Source of the DNA: Anaerolineaceae bacterium
Lineage (GTDB): Bacteria > Chloroflexota > Anaerolineae > Anaerolineales > Anaerolineaceae
Direction of reading: 5' to 3'
NCBI GenBank assembly: GCA_012839565.1
Contig: DUMZ01000004.1
Coordinates: forward strand, 1 to 51,085
DNA length: 51,085 nt
Shown here: positions 43,269 to 51,085 of the stretch, piece by piece
Layout: each line of letters starts with the position of its first letter
How positions within the stretch are numbered: position 1 is the stretch's first letter
Position numbers and translations under genes: made by a program
The notes under the pieces: model-generated
What the model saw: only the letters and a program-made list of their open reading frames with translations
Databases searched by the model: none
What the model was told of the DNA's origin: nothing

Positions 43269-44381
43269 ATGGCAAGTGTGACATACGATGGTGTATGGAA
43301 AAAGTTCGGTGACGTGGTCGCCGTGCAGGATTTAAATCTTGCAATCGAAGATAAAGAGTTTTTAGTTTTAGTTGGCCCTTCCGGCTGTGGCAAAACAACC
43401 GCTTTGCGTTGTTTGGCTGGTTTGGAAGAAATCACCGAAGGTGAAGTTTATATCGGCGACGTTCTCGTCAACGATATTGCCCCCAAAGACCGCGACATCG
43501 CGATGGTATTCCAAAGCTACGCGCTCTACCCCCACATGACCGTGTTCGACAACATGGCATTTGGTCTTAAACTCCGCAAAACACCCAAAGAGGTCATCAA
43601 CCAACGTGTGCAAGAAGCAGCCAAAACCCTTGGTATCGAAAATCTCTTGCATCGCAAACCCAAAGAGCTCTCTGGTGGTCAACGCCAGCGTGTTGCTGTT
43701 GGTCGCGCAATCGTTCGCGAGCCAAAAGTTTTCCTCTTTGATGAACCCCTTTCAAACCTCGATGCCAAGTTACGCGTTCAAACCCGCGCGGAACTGAGCA
43801 AACTGCACAAACGCCTTGAAACAACCTTCATCTACGTCACCCACGACCAAACCGAAGCCATGACCATGGCAACCCGCATCGCCGTGATGAACAAAGGCGT
43901 CTTACAACAGCTTGACACCCCACAGGTTCTGTATGACCACCCAGCCAATCTCTTTGTTGCTGGTTTCATCGGTTCACCTTCAATGAACTTCTTTGACGGT
44001 GTCATTGAACAACGCGAAGGTGGCATTTATGTCAACTTAGGTAGCTTCGCTGTGGCTGTTCCGGAAAAAGATTATGAGGCCCTCAAGCATCTCATCGGAC
44101 GCCCAATCATCTTTGGTATCCGCCCGGAAGATATTCACAACCCCACCTACGCGCCTCCTGGCATCATTGCCGAGCCGGTAAACGCCGAAGTGGACGTTAT
44201 CGAGTTGATGGGTAACGAAATATTCCTGTATCTCGTCAATGGTGAGCATAACTTCATCGCCCGCGTTGACCCACGCACCCGCATGGACATCGGCGACAAA
44301 GTCGAAGTCGCTTTCAATATGGATAACTACCATATCTTTGATCCAGGTCTCGACGAAGAAAACCCCGTTGCGGTTTTCTAA
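43269..44381 (+). CDS. ABC-transporter ATPase, MalK/UgpC/MsmK type, without adjacent permeases
   Basis: The 370-aa ATPase has Walker A GPSGCGKTT, signature LSGGQRQRVAVGRA, Walker B FLFDEPLSNLDAKLR and a C-terminal TOBE regulatory domain (about 240-365), the form that energises sugar and glycerol-phosphate importers. No permease or binding protein is adjacent, so it is probably a shared ATPase for several sugar importers, as shown for MsmK-type proteins. The start is the ATG at 43269 with GGAGG; a TTG five codons earlier lies within the ribosome site. It is monocistronic with its own promoter and terminator. Confidence 0.93.
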   Translation: MASVTYDGVWKKFGDVVAVQDLNLAIEDKEFLVLVGPSGCGKTTALRCLAGLEEITEGEVYIGDVLVNDIAPKDRDIAMVFQSYALYPHMTVFDNMAFGLKLRKTPKEVINQRVQEAAKTLGIENLLHRKPKELSGGQRQRVAVGRAIVREPKVFLFDEPLSNLDAKLRVQTRAELSKLHKRLETTFIYVTHDQTEAMTMATRIAVMNKGVLQQLDTPQVLYDHPANLFVAGFIGSPSMNFFDGVIEQREGGIYVNLGSFAVAVPEKDYEALKHLIGRPIIFGIRPEDIHNPTYAPPGIIAEPVNAEVDVIELMGNEIFLYLVNGEHNFIARVDPRTRMDIGDKVEVAFNMDNYHIFDPGLDEENPVAVF

Positions 44382-44400
44382 TCCACAAGTTTAATTGATA

Positions 44401-44434
44401 AAGCGAGCTGACGGAATGGTCAGCTCGCTTTTTT
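44401..44434 (+). terminator. Terminator after the MsmK-type gene
   Basis: AAGCGAGCTGAC (44401-44412) pairs perfectly with GTCAGCTCGCTT (44419-44430) and runs into Ts. Confidence 0.95.
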
Positions 44435-44454
44435 ATTTGAAGTTCGACCAAATT

Positions 44455-45150
44455 TTATGGCGTAGCCAGTGATTTTTTCTGCTTATTTTTGCGGACTTTT
44501 GAAATCACACCAAAGATAATAAGCAGCAGTCCTGCAAAAAGCAAAGTCAGCACACTAACCAAAATAAATGCGTCCCGCCAAAATGTTAGCGGGAAAAGAC
44601 GAATAAGCGTATCGCTCTCGTAAAACAACCAGGTGCCATCTTTGAAAAAAAGCTGATGGAAACGGTCAAACAAGTTGTTAAATGAAACAGCGATGAAAAT
44701 GATTAGCGCGACAATCAGGCCTACTGTCAACCAGGCTCCACCAATCAAACCCTGTCTGAGTGGCTTCCACGCGCCCATGATGACAAACCACATCAGTACC
44801 GCGAACGTGAAGCCTAATAAGGCATACCAAACCGTCAGGCTCGTCTTTACGACCTTCTTCACATCGATCATGTGTTCCAGTTCGCGCGCGTTAAAAACTT
44901 CTTTGTCATCTTCAAAACGTAAATCACCCAAATAAGAGATGTCTTCGTCGTTGGTCAAATAATTGATGGCATAACGTGACCACACCAAGCGCTCATCTTT
45001 TGACATCCCATACGGATCTTTCGGGAACCAGCTCCGTTGATATTCAAATGCGGCATAACCAGGTGTGATTAATACTCTTACCGCGGACATGAGAAACAAA
45101 AACGGTAAAACGAGAATAATCAAAACCTGCAAAATACGATTTATTTTCAT
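44455..45150 (-). CDS. TIGR01906/DUF1461 (Lit-like) integral membrane protein
   Basis: The 231-aa protein has four TM segments (about 5-27, 107-130, 137-160, 200-225) and the conserved extracytoplasmic motif FHQLFFKDGTWLFYESDTLIRLFP. This family includes Lit, the lipoprotein intramolecular transacylase of some Firmicutes that makes lyso-form lipoproteins; whether the Chloroflexota members do this is not known to me. The ATG at 45150 has GAGG 6 nt upstream; ten more codons upstream lack a ribosome site and would delay the signal anchor. Lipoproteins and lspA are in the window. Confidence 0.8.
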   Translation of the reverse strand: MKINRILQVLIILVLPFLFLMSAVRVLITPGYAAFEYQRSWFPKDPYGMSKDERLVWSRYAINYLTNDEDISYLGDLRFEDDKEVFNARELEHMIDVKKVVKTSLTVWYALLGFTFAVLMWFVIMGAWKPLRQGLIGGAWLTVGLIVALIIFIAVSFNNLFDRFHQLFFKDGTWLFYESDTLIRLFPLTFWRDAFILVSVLTLLFAGLLLIIFGVISKVRKNKQKKSLATP

Positions 45151-45258
45151 AGACGACCTCGCGCAGTCTTTAATCATCAAGCAATTAATAGCAAAACACG
45201 TTTAATTGTATCAAAGACTTTTGAAGCAGATCATGAAAAAACTGTCTTTTGAAAAAAC

Positions 45259-46368
45259 TCATTCATCAAAAAGAAAAGCTTCTAATTCAGACGCATCCAG
45301 CATATTGTAAAGCATTCCATCACGAACCTGGAGCTTACCATCCTGAACAAGCGATGCAACTATCCTGTCAATTTTACTTTGCTCCCAATTCAAGTGCTTA
45401 GAAATCGTTGAAATATGGTTTTCAACATTTGCACGATCAGTATGCTCATGTTGATAAACATGCCAAAGCAAAGCCAGTTGATGATAAGTTTTGCGCTGTT
45501 TTGCGCGTAATAGCAATGTGCTAACCAGTCCACGTTTAGGTGCGAACAAAACTGCTAACATGAACACAAAACCAACTACAACAGCCATAGAACCTGGGAT
45601 TGAAACATCTAAAAGCATCGCCAAACGAAAACCTATTATTCCAGAAAACGAACCGATAGCCATGCTATAAAGAATCATGCGTTTTAAATCATTCGTTAAT
45701 AAATAGGCTGTTGCAGGGGGACCAATCATAAAAGCAATAACCAAGACAGACCCGACCGCTTCAAATGATCCAACAATCGTGACTGAAACAACCGACATCA
45801 AAGCATAATGAATAATCGCTGGCGAAAACCCTATAATCGTGGCAAGTGCAGGGTCAAAGATAACCAGCTTCAGTTCTTTAAAGAACACGCCAACAAAAAT
45901 GAGATTCAACAACAGAAGAAATCCACTTGTATAAAGCCCTTTAGCTCCTATATCGACACCATTAACCGTATATCGATTGAATGGGGCAAAAGCTAACTCG
46001 CCCAACAATACCGAGTCAGTATCAAGATGGGCAGATCCCGCATAACGGGAAATCAATATGACGGCAATTGAAAAGAAAAGTGGATAGACAATCCCAATCG
46101 CGCTTTCTTCCACCATCAAACGCGTATCACTTAATAACTCACTCACCCAGACTGTCATCACGCCAATAATCGTCGCGCCAAGAATTAGAACAGGCGAGTT
46201 TAAGTCTTTTACAATAAAGAAACCAATAACAATGCCCAGTAGAATTGTATGCGTTATCGCATCAGTCACCATTGACATACGACGCAGGACCAAATAAACA
46301 CCTGGCACCGCACAAGCCATCGCGACTAAAACAGCAATTAATTGAATTTCAAATTCCGGGTTAAGCAT
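45259..46368 (-). CDS. mntD: Mn/Zn-type ABC permease with C-terminal winged-helix extension
   Basis: The 369-aa protein has an ABC-3 family permease (eight or so TM segments, residues 1-285), then a soluble tail of about 80 residues (LALLWHVYQHEHTDRANVEN ... KIDRIVASLVQDGKLQVRDGMLY) that reads like a winged helix. Usual length is about 290 aa. It is the second permease and last gene of a regulator-SBP-ATPase-permease-permease operon, the TroABCD/MntABCD arrangement, and overlaps the other permease gene by 8 nt. Mn versus Zn or Fe cannot be decided from sequence. Confidence 0.87.
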   Translation of the reverse strand: MLNPEFEIQLIAVLVAMACAVPGVYLVLRRMSMVTDAITHTILLGIVIGFFIVKDLNSPVLILGATIIGVMTVWVSELLSDTRLMVEESAIGIVYPLFFSIAVILISRYAGSAHLDTDSVLLGELAFAPFNRYTVNGVDIGAKGLYTSGFLLLLNLIFVGVFFKELKLVIFDPALATIIGFSPAIIHYALMSVVSVTIVGSFEAVGSVLVIAFMIGPPATAYLLTNDLKRMILYSMAIGSFSGIIGFRLAMLLDVSIPGSMAVVVGFVFMLAVLFAPKRGLVSTLLLRAKQRKTYHQLALLWHVYQHEHTDRANVENHISTISKHLNWEQSKIDRIVASLVQDGKLQVRDGMLYNMLDASELEAFLFDE

Positions 46369-47272
46369 TTAAAGCCTGCTTTCCTTTCATTTCTTTCCGC
46401 GCTTTATATCTGCGGTAAAAACTGTGCACAAGACCACGCCCAGGCGCGAACAAAAGGCTGATTCCTGCAATAATAGACGCGCAAACCACGATAACGGGTC
46501 CCGTTGGCAAATTTGCATATGCCGAACTCACCAAAGTACCCAACACGCCCGACATCGCGCCAAAAACTGCTGAAAGCAGGACCATGCCACCAAGACTTTT
46601 ACTCCATTGCCGGGCAGCAACACTTGGCGCAATAAACATCGCGCTCATCAAAATAACACCAACAGCTTGTAAACCAATGACAATTGAAACAACCAATAAC
46701 AGGTTCATAATCATGTCCAGTCGCGTTCTGGAATAACCCAATGATTGCGCAAAAGTAGGGTCAAAAGTGAAAACCTTCAATTCTTTCCAAAAAAGGAAGA
46801 CCAAAATCAAGACAAAAAGACCAGCAATTGCGACAATCCAAACATCCCGTGCCAAAAACGTTGATGCTTGTCCATAAATAAAACGACTTAAACCAGCTTG
46901 GTTAGCATTAGGATGACGTTGAGCATAACTGAGTAAAGCTAAACCTAAGCCAAAAAATACTGATAGAAAAACTGCTAAAGCAGTATTAAATTTCACACGC
47001 GTATAACGCGTAACCAGTGTGATTAGAAAACTCACAATTAAGCCAGCGATTAATGCGCCAAACAGCAATACTTCAGTATTCTTGGTGCCTGTAAGCAAAA
47101 AAGCAATCACAACGCCCGGTAAAGCTGCATGCGAGATACCATCGCCTAAAAGGCTTTGCCGGCGTAAAACAGTAAACGTTCCCAAAACACCACTCACCAC
47201 CCCCAAAAGCCCGGTACCTAATGCGACAATTTGAAATGTATAGTCACTAAAAAGCTCTATAATACCTTTCAT
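46361..47272 (-). CDS. mntC: Mn/Zn-type ABC permease
   Basis: The 303-aa ABC-3 permease has about eight TM segments, the opening VLRRQSLLGDGISHAALPG that family members share, and a short cytoplasmic basic tail. Together with the second permease it should form a heterodimeric pore. It overlaps the ATPase gene by 4 nt (ATGA). Confidence 0.9.
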   Translation of the reverse strand: MKGIIELFSDYTFQIVALGTGLLGVVSGVLGTFTVLRRQSLLGDGISHAALPGVVIAFLLTGTKNTEVLLFGALIAGLIVSFLITLVTRYTRVKFNTALAVFLSVFFGLGLALLSYAQRHPNANQAGLSRFIYGQASTFLARDVWIVAIAGLFVLILVFLFWKELKVFTFDPTFAQSLGYSRTRLDMIMNLLLVVSIVIGLQAVGVILMSAMFIAPSVAARQWSKSLGGMVLLSAVFGAMSGVLGTLVSSAYANLPTGPVIVVCASIIAGISLLFAPGRGLVHSFYRRYKARKEMKGKQALNA

Positions 47273-48024
47273 GCCAGGCCTGCCTTTGCCAAACTGTTGC
47301 GACCGTAAGTGCGATTAATGTTTTCTTCATTAAATACTTTTTCAATGGGTCCATGCGCGATAATGCGTTTATTGATAAGACACAGCTCATCAAAATAATC
47401 CGCAACCGTGTTTAAATCATGATGGACCAAAACGATCGTGTTACCGGAAGAAATAATCTCCTTTAACAAATCAACTATCGCAGCTTCTGTGCTGGCATCT
47501 ACTCCTTTAAATGGCTCGTCCATCAAATACACAGTCGCCTCTTGAGCGAATGCCCGTGCTAAAAACACCCGCTGTTGCTGTCCCCCCGAAAGTTCACTAA
47601 TTTGACGGGTTTTATAGTCTTGCATTCCAACCTTTTCAAGGGCGTCTGTCGCCAGTTCTCTGTCATGTTTTCCTGGTCGTTTAATCCATCCCAGATGACC
47701 ATAACGCCCCATTAGAACAACGTCCAAAACAGTAATCGGAAAATCCCAATCAATGCTCGCGCTCTGTGGGACATAAGCGATTTGATTTCGCTGGAGCAGC
47801 CCACTTTTTGAATAAAAATGAACTGCCCCAGTAAGTGGTCGAATCATGCCAAGCATTGCCTTAATCAGAGTTGATTTTCCAGCACCATTTGGACCGACAA
47901 TCGCTGTGCTTTTTGCTCTTCGAAACAAAATGTCAACATCCCAAAGTACAGGTTTAATGTCATAAGCAACCGTTAAGTCAAAGACTTCTATCGCAACTTC
48001 TGATTTTTTCGCGTTATGATTCAT
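47269..48024 (-). CDS. mntB: Mn/Zn-type ABC ATPase
   Basis: The 251-aa ATPase has Walker A GPNGAGKST, signature LSGGQQQRVFLARAF, Walker B VYLMDEPFKGVD and switch VLVHHD, all matching the MntB/TroB/ZnuC group (IAYVPQ and DWDFPITVLDVVLMGRYG are typical). AAGGAA lies ahead of the ATG. It follows the binding-protein gene by 16 nt. Confidence 0.93.
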   Translation of the reverse strand: MNHNAKKSEVAIEVFDLTVAYDIKPVLWDVDILFRRAKSTAIVGPNGAGKSTLIKAMLGMIRPLTGAVHFYSKSGLLQRNQIAYVPQSASIDWDFPITVLDVVLMGRYGHLGWIKRPGKHDRELATDALEKVGMQDYKTRQISELSGGQQQRVFLARAFAQEATVYLMDEPFKGVDASTEAAIVDLLKEIISSGNTIVLVHHDLNTVADYFDELCLINKRIIAHGPIEKVFNEENINRTYGRNSLAKAGLA

Positions 48025-48040
48025 CTCAAATTCCTTGTAG

Positions 48041-49006
48041 CTACTTTAAGGCATCAACTATAGTGTCAATGTTTGCTTTAATAGTCGCAATGTAGGTTTC
48101 ATGTCCACTGACTTGGTCGCCCAAAGAATCTGAATACAACTCGCCACCAATTTCCACGTCAAAACCCTGAGCGCGAACAGCCGCTTGCAAAGCTTCCACA
48201 CTCTTATGAGGCACTGAAGATTCAATAAAAATGGCTTTAATTTCTCTGTCGATAATGAAATCAGCCAGTTCCCGCACATCTGCTGTACCAGCCTCCGCGT
48301 CTGTACTAATACCCTGCAAACCACGTACTTCAAAACCATAGGCGTGTGCAAAATATTGAAATGCGTCGTGGGCTGTTATTAAAACCCGTGAGTCTTCCGG
48401 CAATTCATCAACCCGATTTTTAATATACAGTTCGGCCTCATCAAGCTCTCTAAGATAGTTCTCAGCGTTTAATGCATATACAGATGCATTATCGGGGTCA
48501 TATAACGCCATTTCACGGGCGAAATGTTCGGTAACATCTTTCCACAGACTGACATCAAACCAAATGTGTGGGTCAAAATAATTTGCATCTTCCTCATCCG
48601 AAAGCAAATCGCTTCTATCGATTGCATCTTCCGCGCGGATAATTGTCTTGTTCATTTCGCTGAGTGAATCAAAAACTGCCCCCATTTTGCCTTCGAGATC
48701 CAAGCCATGATAAACCACAACATCAGCATTCTGCAAAGCGCTTACATCGCCCGCACTGGCTTGATATAAGTGGGGATCAATACCTGGTCCCATCAAACCT
48801 TTTACTTTAACTAAGTCGCCCCCTATGATTCGACTTAAATCTGCCAGCATAGTGGTTGTCGCGACAATTTGTGTTTTTTCGGTCTGACTTTGTCCTTCTT
48901 GCTTCACTAGTGCATTTGAGTTGCCACAGGCACCCAAGACCAAAGCCAAAGAGATAATTATTGAAAGGCAAAGATATTTTGCCCTTTTAAAGTTTTTAGT
49001 GTTCAT
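48041..49006 (-). CDS. mntA: Mn/Zn-type substrate-binding lipoprotein
   Basis: The 321-aa cluster A-I binding protein has lipobox LGAC (near residue 27). Metal-ligand candidates are His in GIDPHLYQ, His in FDPHIWFD, a Glu in IFIESSVPH and an Asp in LYSDSLG, the H-H-E-D set more typical of Mn/Fe binders such as PsaA, MntC and TroA than of ZnuA (H-H-H). No His-rich loop, as in ZnuA, is present. Its start overlaps the end of the regulator gene by 11 nt. Confidence 0.9.
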   Translation of the reverse strand: MNTKNFKRAKYLCLSIIISLALVLGACGNSNALVKQEGQSQTEKTQIVATTTMLADLSRIIGGDLVKVKGLMGPGIDPHLYQASAGDVSALQNADVVVYHGLDLEGKMGAVFDSLSEMNKTIIRAEDAIDRSDLLSDEEDANYFDPHIWFDVSLWKDVTEHFAREMALYDPDNASVYALNAENYLRELDEAELYIKNRVDELPEDSRVLITAHDAFQYFAHAYGFEVRGLQGISTDAEAGTADVRELADFIIDREIKAIFIESSVPHKSVEALQAAVRAQGFDVEIGGELYSDSLGDQVSGHETYIATIKANIDTIVDALK

Positions 49007-49664
49007 AGTTTTCCTTTATTCTTTTTACTTTTATCATTTCAGCGGCCTGCATTCCAATTGAAACATCTTGCTCATCAATACGTAGAACAACAGAGCCACC
49101 GAATGCTTCTTTTTCTTTAATGTTTACTTTTAAGCCGGGCTTTAACTGCTTTTTCTCGATATGATCCAAAAAAGCACCTTCTTCTTTAAAACTAACCAAT
49201 TGAGCTTTTTCGCCAACGTTTAGTTCGTTTAAGGTCAATAAAACCAAATCTTCTTCAAACCCCTTATTTACTTCAATATCATGCCCATGGGGACAATATT
49301 CAGGCATTTCCATGAAAGCATTTAATCGCTCCATCAAGCGTGGAGGGCTAAAATGTTCAAGAATATGCGCATCTTCATGAGCTTCACGCAAGGAATAACC
49401 CAAATAATTAACCAAAAACACTTCCCACAGGCGGTGTTTGTCACTTAATTTTGAGTGATATTCCCTGCCACTCTCGGTTAGCTGTATGCCTTTATAGGGT
49501 GTAATGCTTACCAATCCTTCCTTGGCTAACTTGTTGGCCATGTCGGAAACTGCCGCAGAGCTAACATTCATATAATCAGCGATTCGCTTTAGGCTCGCAT
49601 ATTCGGTTTCATCCAGTGCTTCCGCAATGGCTTTTATATAATCTTCTTTTCCGTGGCTTAGCAT
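48996..49664 (-). CDS. mntR: DtxR/MntR/TroR-family metal-dependent repressor
   Basis: The 222-aa regulator has an N-terminal winged helix (ADYMNVSSAAVSDMANKLAKEGLV), a dimerisation/metal-binding domain with HxxxE-type ligands (EDAHILEHFSPPRLMERLN) and a C-terminal FeoA/SH3-like domain (about 150-222), so it is the long, IdeR/TroR-like form. It should repress its own operon when Mn or Fe is bound. The ATG at 49664 is chosen over a GTG one codon earlier because of GGAGG spacing. It leads the operon it probably controls. Confidence 0.92.
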   Translation of the reverse strand: MLSHGKEDYIKAIAEALDETEYASLKRIADYMNVSSAAVSDMANKLAKEGLVSITPYKGIQLTESGREYHSKLSDKHRLWEVFLVNYLGYSLREAHEDAHILEHFSPPRLMERLNAFMEMPEYCPHGHDIEVNKGFEEDLVLLTLNELNVGEKAQLVSFKEEGAFLDHIEKKQLKPGLKVNIKEKEAFGGSVVLRIDEQDVSIGMQAAEMIKVKRIKENYEH

Positions 49665-49694
49665 CACACCTCCATTTAGCTTTACTTTCTTTTT

Positions 49695-49722
49695 ATTTTA
49701 AGCACTGCTTAATATTTGTCAA
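49695..49722 (-). promoter_or_regulatory. mnt promoter with 15-bp palindromic operator
   Basis: On the minus strand TTGACA (49722-49717), a 16-bp spacer and TAAAAT (49700-49695) form the promoter. The perfect palindrome TTAAGCA-C/G-TGCTTAA (49698-49712) overlaps the -10 and spacer, as expected for autorepression by the DtxR/MntR-type product encoded just downstream. Confidence 0.8.
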
Positions 49723-49855
49723 GCTGTTTTGCATTAAAGTAAAAACTGATTTCGTTTCAATGTTTAGTTTTTAACAAAAGTCCTGGGTAAAATCTATTCA
49801 AAAGCCCTAATTCGTGGTAAATTTAAGCTAATAACAAAAGCAATGGAGGCTTTGT

Positions 49856-51016
49856 ATGATTATTGGTGTACCAAAAGAAATTATGCCGGGTGAACGCCGT
49901 GTGGCTGCCACTCCGGAAACCGTGAAAGCCATGCGCGACATGGGCTTGACCGTGCTCGTCCAGAAAGACGCGGGTGAAGGCGCATTCTATCACGACCCAG
50001 AATATATCGCTGCGGGAGCAGAAATTGTTGAATGTCCCCGCGAAATCTTTGAACGCGCGGATATGATCCTCAAAGTTAAAGAGCCGCAATTCAACAAAGA
50101 ACTGGATACCCACGAAGTTGATTTGATGCACGCTGGACAATACCTGATTACCTTCATCCATCCAGCCGCCCCAGCAAACCACACCATGGTTAAAGACATG
50201 GCTACCAAGGGCATTATCAGCATCACCCTCGACGGCATTCCACGCATTTCTCGCGCCCAGGCAATGGACGCCTTAACATCTATGAGCACCTGTGCTGGTT
50301 ACAAAGGCTCGCTTTTAGCCGCCAACCATCTCCCTGTCTTCATGCCCATGATGGCAACTGCCGTTGGCATGATTAAGCCCATCCAGGCACTCGTCATCGG
50401 TGCCGGTGTAGGCGGTTTGCAAGCCATCGCTACCATCAAACGTCTTGGCGCAATCGTTCACGCCGCGGATATCCGCCCTGATGCCGCTGAACAGGCCGGC
50501 TCACTTGGCGCGAAAGTGATTGACCTGGGTATAGATCCCAAAGACGCAATCGGCGAAGGCGGTTACGCCCTGGCACTCTCCCCCGAGAATCTCGCCAAAG
50601 AACGCGCCATCCTGGCTGAAGTCGTCAAGGATATGGACATCATCTTCCTTTCCGCGCTCGTTCCTGGCAAGCTTGCCCCCATCCTGATTACCGAAGAAAT
50701 GGTCAAAACCATGAAACCTGGTTCCGTAATTGTTGACATCTCCATCGACCAGGGTGGAAACTGCGAAATTACGCCTCCCGGTACAACCGAACAAAAACAC
50801 AATGTCACCATCGTTGGCATCAAGAACATCCCTGGCATGCTGCCCACCAGCTCCACCTGGATGTTCTCAAAGAACGTTTTGCATCTGGTGAAGTATCTCA
50901 TCCAGGATGGCAAAGTTGTGCTCGATTTCGACGACCAAATCATCAAGGAAGCCTTAACCACCTATGATGGCAAGGTTGTCCACCAAGGCGCTCTCGAAGC
51001 GTTTGAGCTTGATTAA
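49856..51016 (+). CDS. pntAA: NAD(P) transhydrogenase subunit alpha, domain I (PntAA type)
   Basis: The 386-aa protein has the NAD-binding Rossmann loop VIGAGVGGLQAI and PntAA-type signatures PRISRAQAMDALTSM (RQD-loop region) and SALVPGKLAPILIT. Alanine dehydrogenase shares the fold but lacks PRISRAQ. In the full enzyme this soluble domain hands hydride between NADH and NADP with membrane subunits PntAB and PntB; these do not follow within the remaining 69 nt, where a strong hairpin stands. GGAGG precedes the ATG. An orphan or distantly coupled subunit is therefore likely. Confidence 0.87.
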   Translation: MIIGVPKEIMPGERRVAATPETVKAMRDMGLTVLVQKDAGEGAFYHDPEYIAAGAEIVECPREIFERADMILKVKEPQFNKELDTHEVDLMHAGQYLITFIHPAAPANHTMVKDMATKGIISITLDGIPRISRAQAMDALTSMSTCAGYKGSLLAANHLPVFMPMMATAVGMIKPIQALVIGAGVGGLQAIATIKRLGAIVHAADIRPDAAEQAGSLGAKVIDLGIDPKDAIGEGGYALALSPENLAKERAILAEVVKDMDIIFLSALVPGKLAPILITEEMVKTMKPGSVIVDISIDQGGNCEITPPGTTEQKHNVTIVGIKNIPGMLPTSSTWMFSKNVLHLVKYLIQDGKVVLDFDDQIIKEALTTYDGKVVHQGALEAFELD

Positions 51017-51029
51017 GAAAAACTCAAAA

Positions 51030-51057
51030 ATGTGGGGGCTTTTATAAGCCCCCACAT
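51030..51057 (+). terminator. Strong hairpin after pntAA
   Basis: ATGTGGGGGCTT (51030-51041) pairs with AAGCCCCCACAT (51046-51057) around TTAT. A T-run (TTTTTG) appears only 9-14 nt later, so it may be an imperfect terminator or RNA-stability element. Confidence 0.6.
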
Positions 51058-51085
51058 GGGTGATAGTTTTTGTATTCTTAATCAA

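Noticed and set aside
49856..51016. Alanine dehydrogenase
   Set aside because: PRISRAQ and SALVPGKLAP are transhydrogenase-alpha motifs; AlaDH lacks them.

Overview
The window reads as a chromosomal segment of an anaerobic, H2-metabolising bacterium, most likely from Anaerolineae (Chloroflexota). This is inferred from the mix of a trimeric [FeFe] hydrogenase, SUF-only Fe-S assembly genes, rubredoxin, a T-box-controlled ileS, many TTG starts and very large TPR proteins. No rRNA or other direct taxonomic marker is present. Gene density is high, genes are packed in operons with ATGA or TAATG overlaps, and terminators are clear.

Layout. (1) 1-116 looks like the left end of an IS21-like insertion sequence that runs off the window; it abuts the rpmF promoter. 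(2) rpmF and hflX converge on a shared terminator. (3) 1911-15317, plus strand, is the most unusual region: rpoN (sigma-54) with an inserted zinc-ribbon-like motif, a soluble PAS-GAF-PAS histidine kinase, and an NtrC-type activator with an intact GAFTGA loop but no DNA-binding domain. A near-consensus -24/-12 sigma-54 promoter follows, driving an effector operon: a small two-TM protein, a 1775-aa TPR protein, a TPR + caspase-like (C25) peptidase and a 97-aa protein. A perfect 12-bp inverted repeat lies between the -12 element and the first start codon. In read-through RNA it would hide the start codon; RNA started at the sigma-54 promoter would lack its left arm. (4) 15306-24985, minus strand: T-box-ileS-lspA-rluD-ltaE, a secreted beta-propeller protein and a metallophosphoesterase.

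(5) tRNA-His, a proline-rich lipoprotein and hisS. (6) 27339-34050, plus strand: an SsuABC/NitT-type ABC importer, then hydCBA, encoding an NAD-linked, probably electron-bifurcating [FeFe] hydrogenase. (7) A methyltransferase and a PIG-L deacetylase. (8) 35770-42757: sufCBD with a small SH3-like protein, a LysM protein, a DhaL-like protein with a glycine-rich tail, a DUF4332 helix-hairpin-helix protein, and a SufR-like Fe-S regulator coupled to a SufT-like protein. (9) Rubredoxin, an orphan MalK/MsmK-type ATPase and a Lit-like membrane protein. (10) 45259-49664, minus strand: a Mn/Zn-type ABC importer with two permeases led by its own DtxR/MntR-type regulator, with a palindromic operator in the promoter. 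(11) A stand-alone NAD(P) transhydrogenase alpha subunit (pntAA).

These genes share themes of Fe-S supply (suf, SufR-like, SufT-like) for Fe-S-rich redox enzymes (hydABC, rubredoxin), metal homeostasis, and a self-contained sigma-54 signalling circuit controlling a protease/TPR effector module. The last is the best candidate for an undescribed system.
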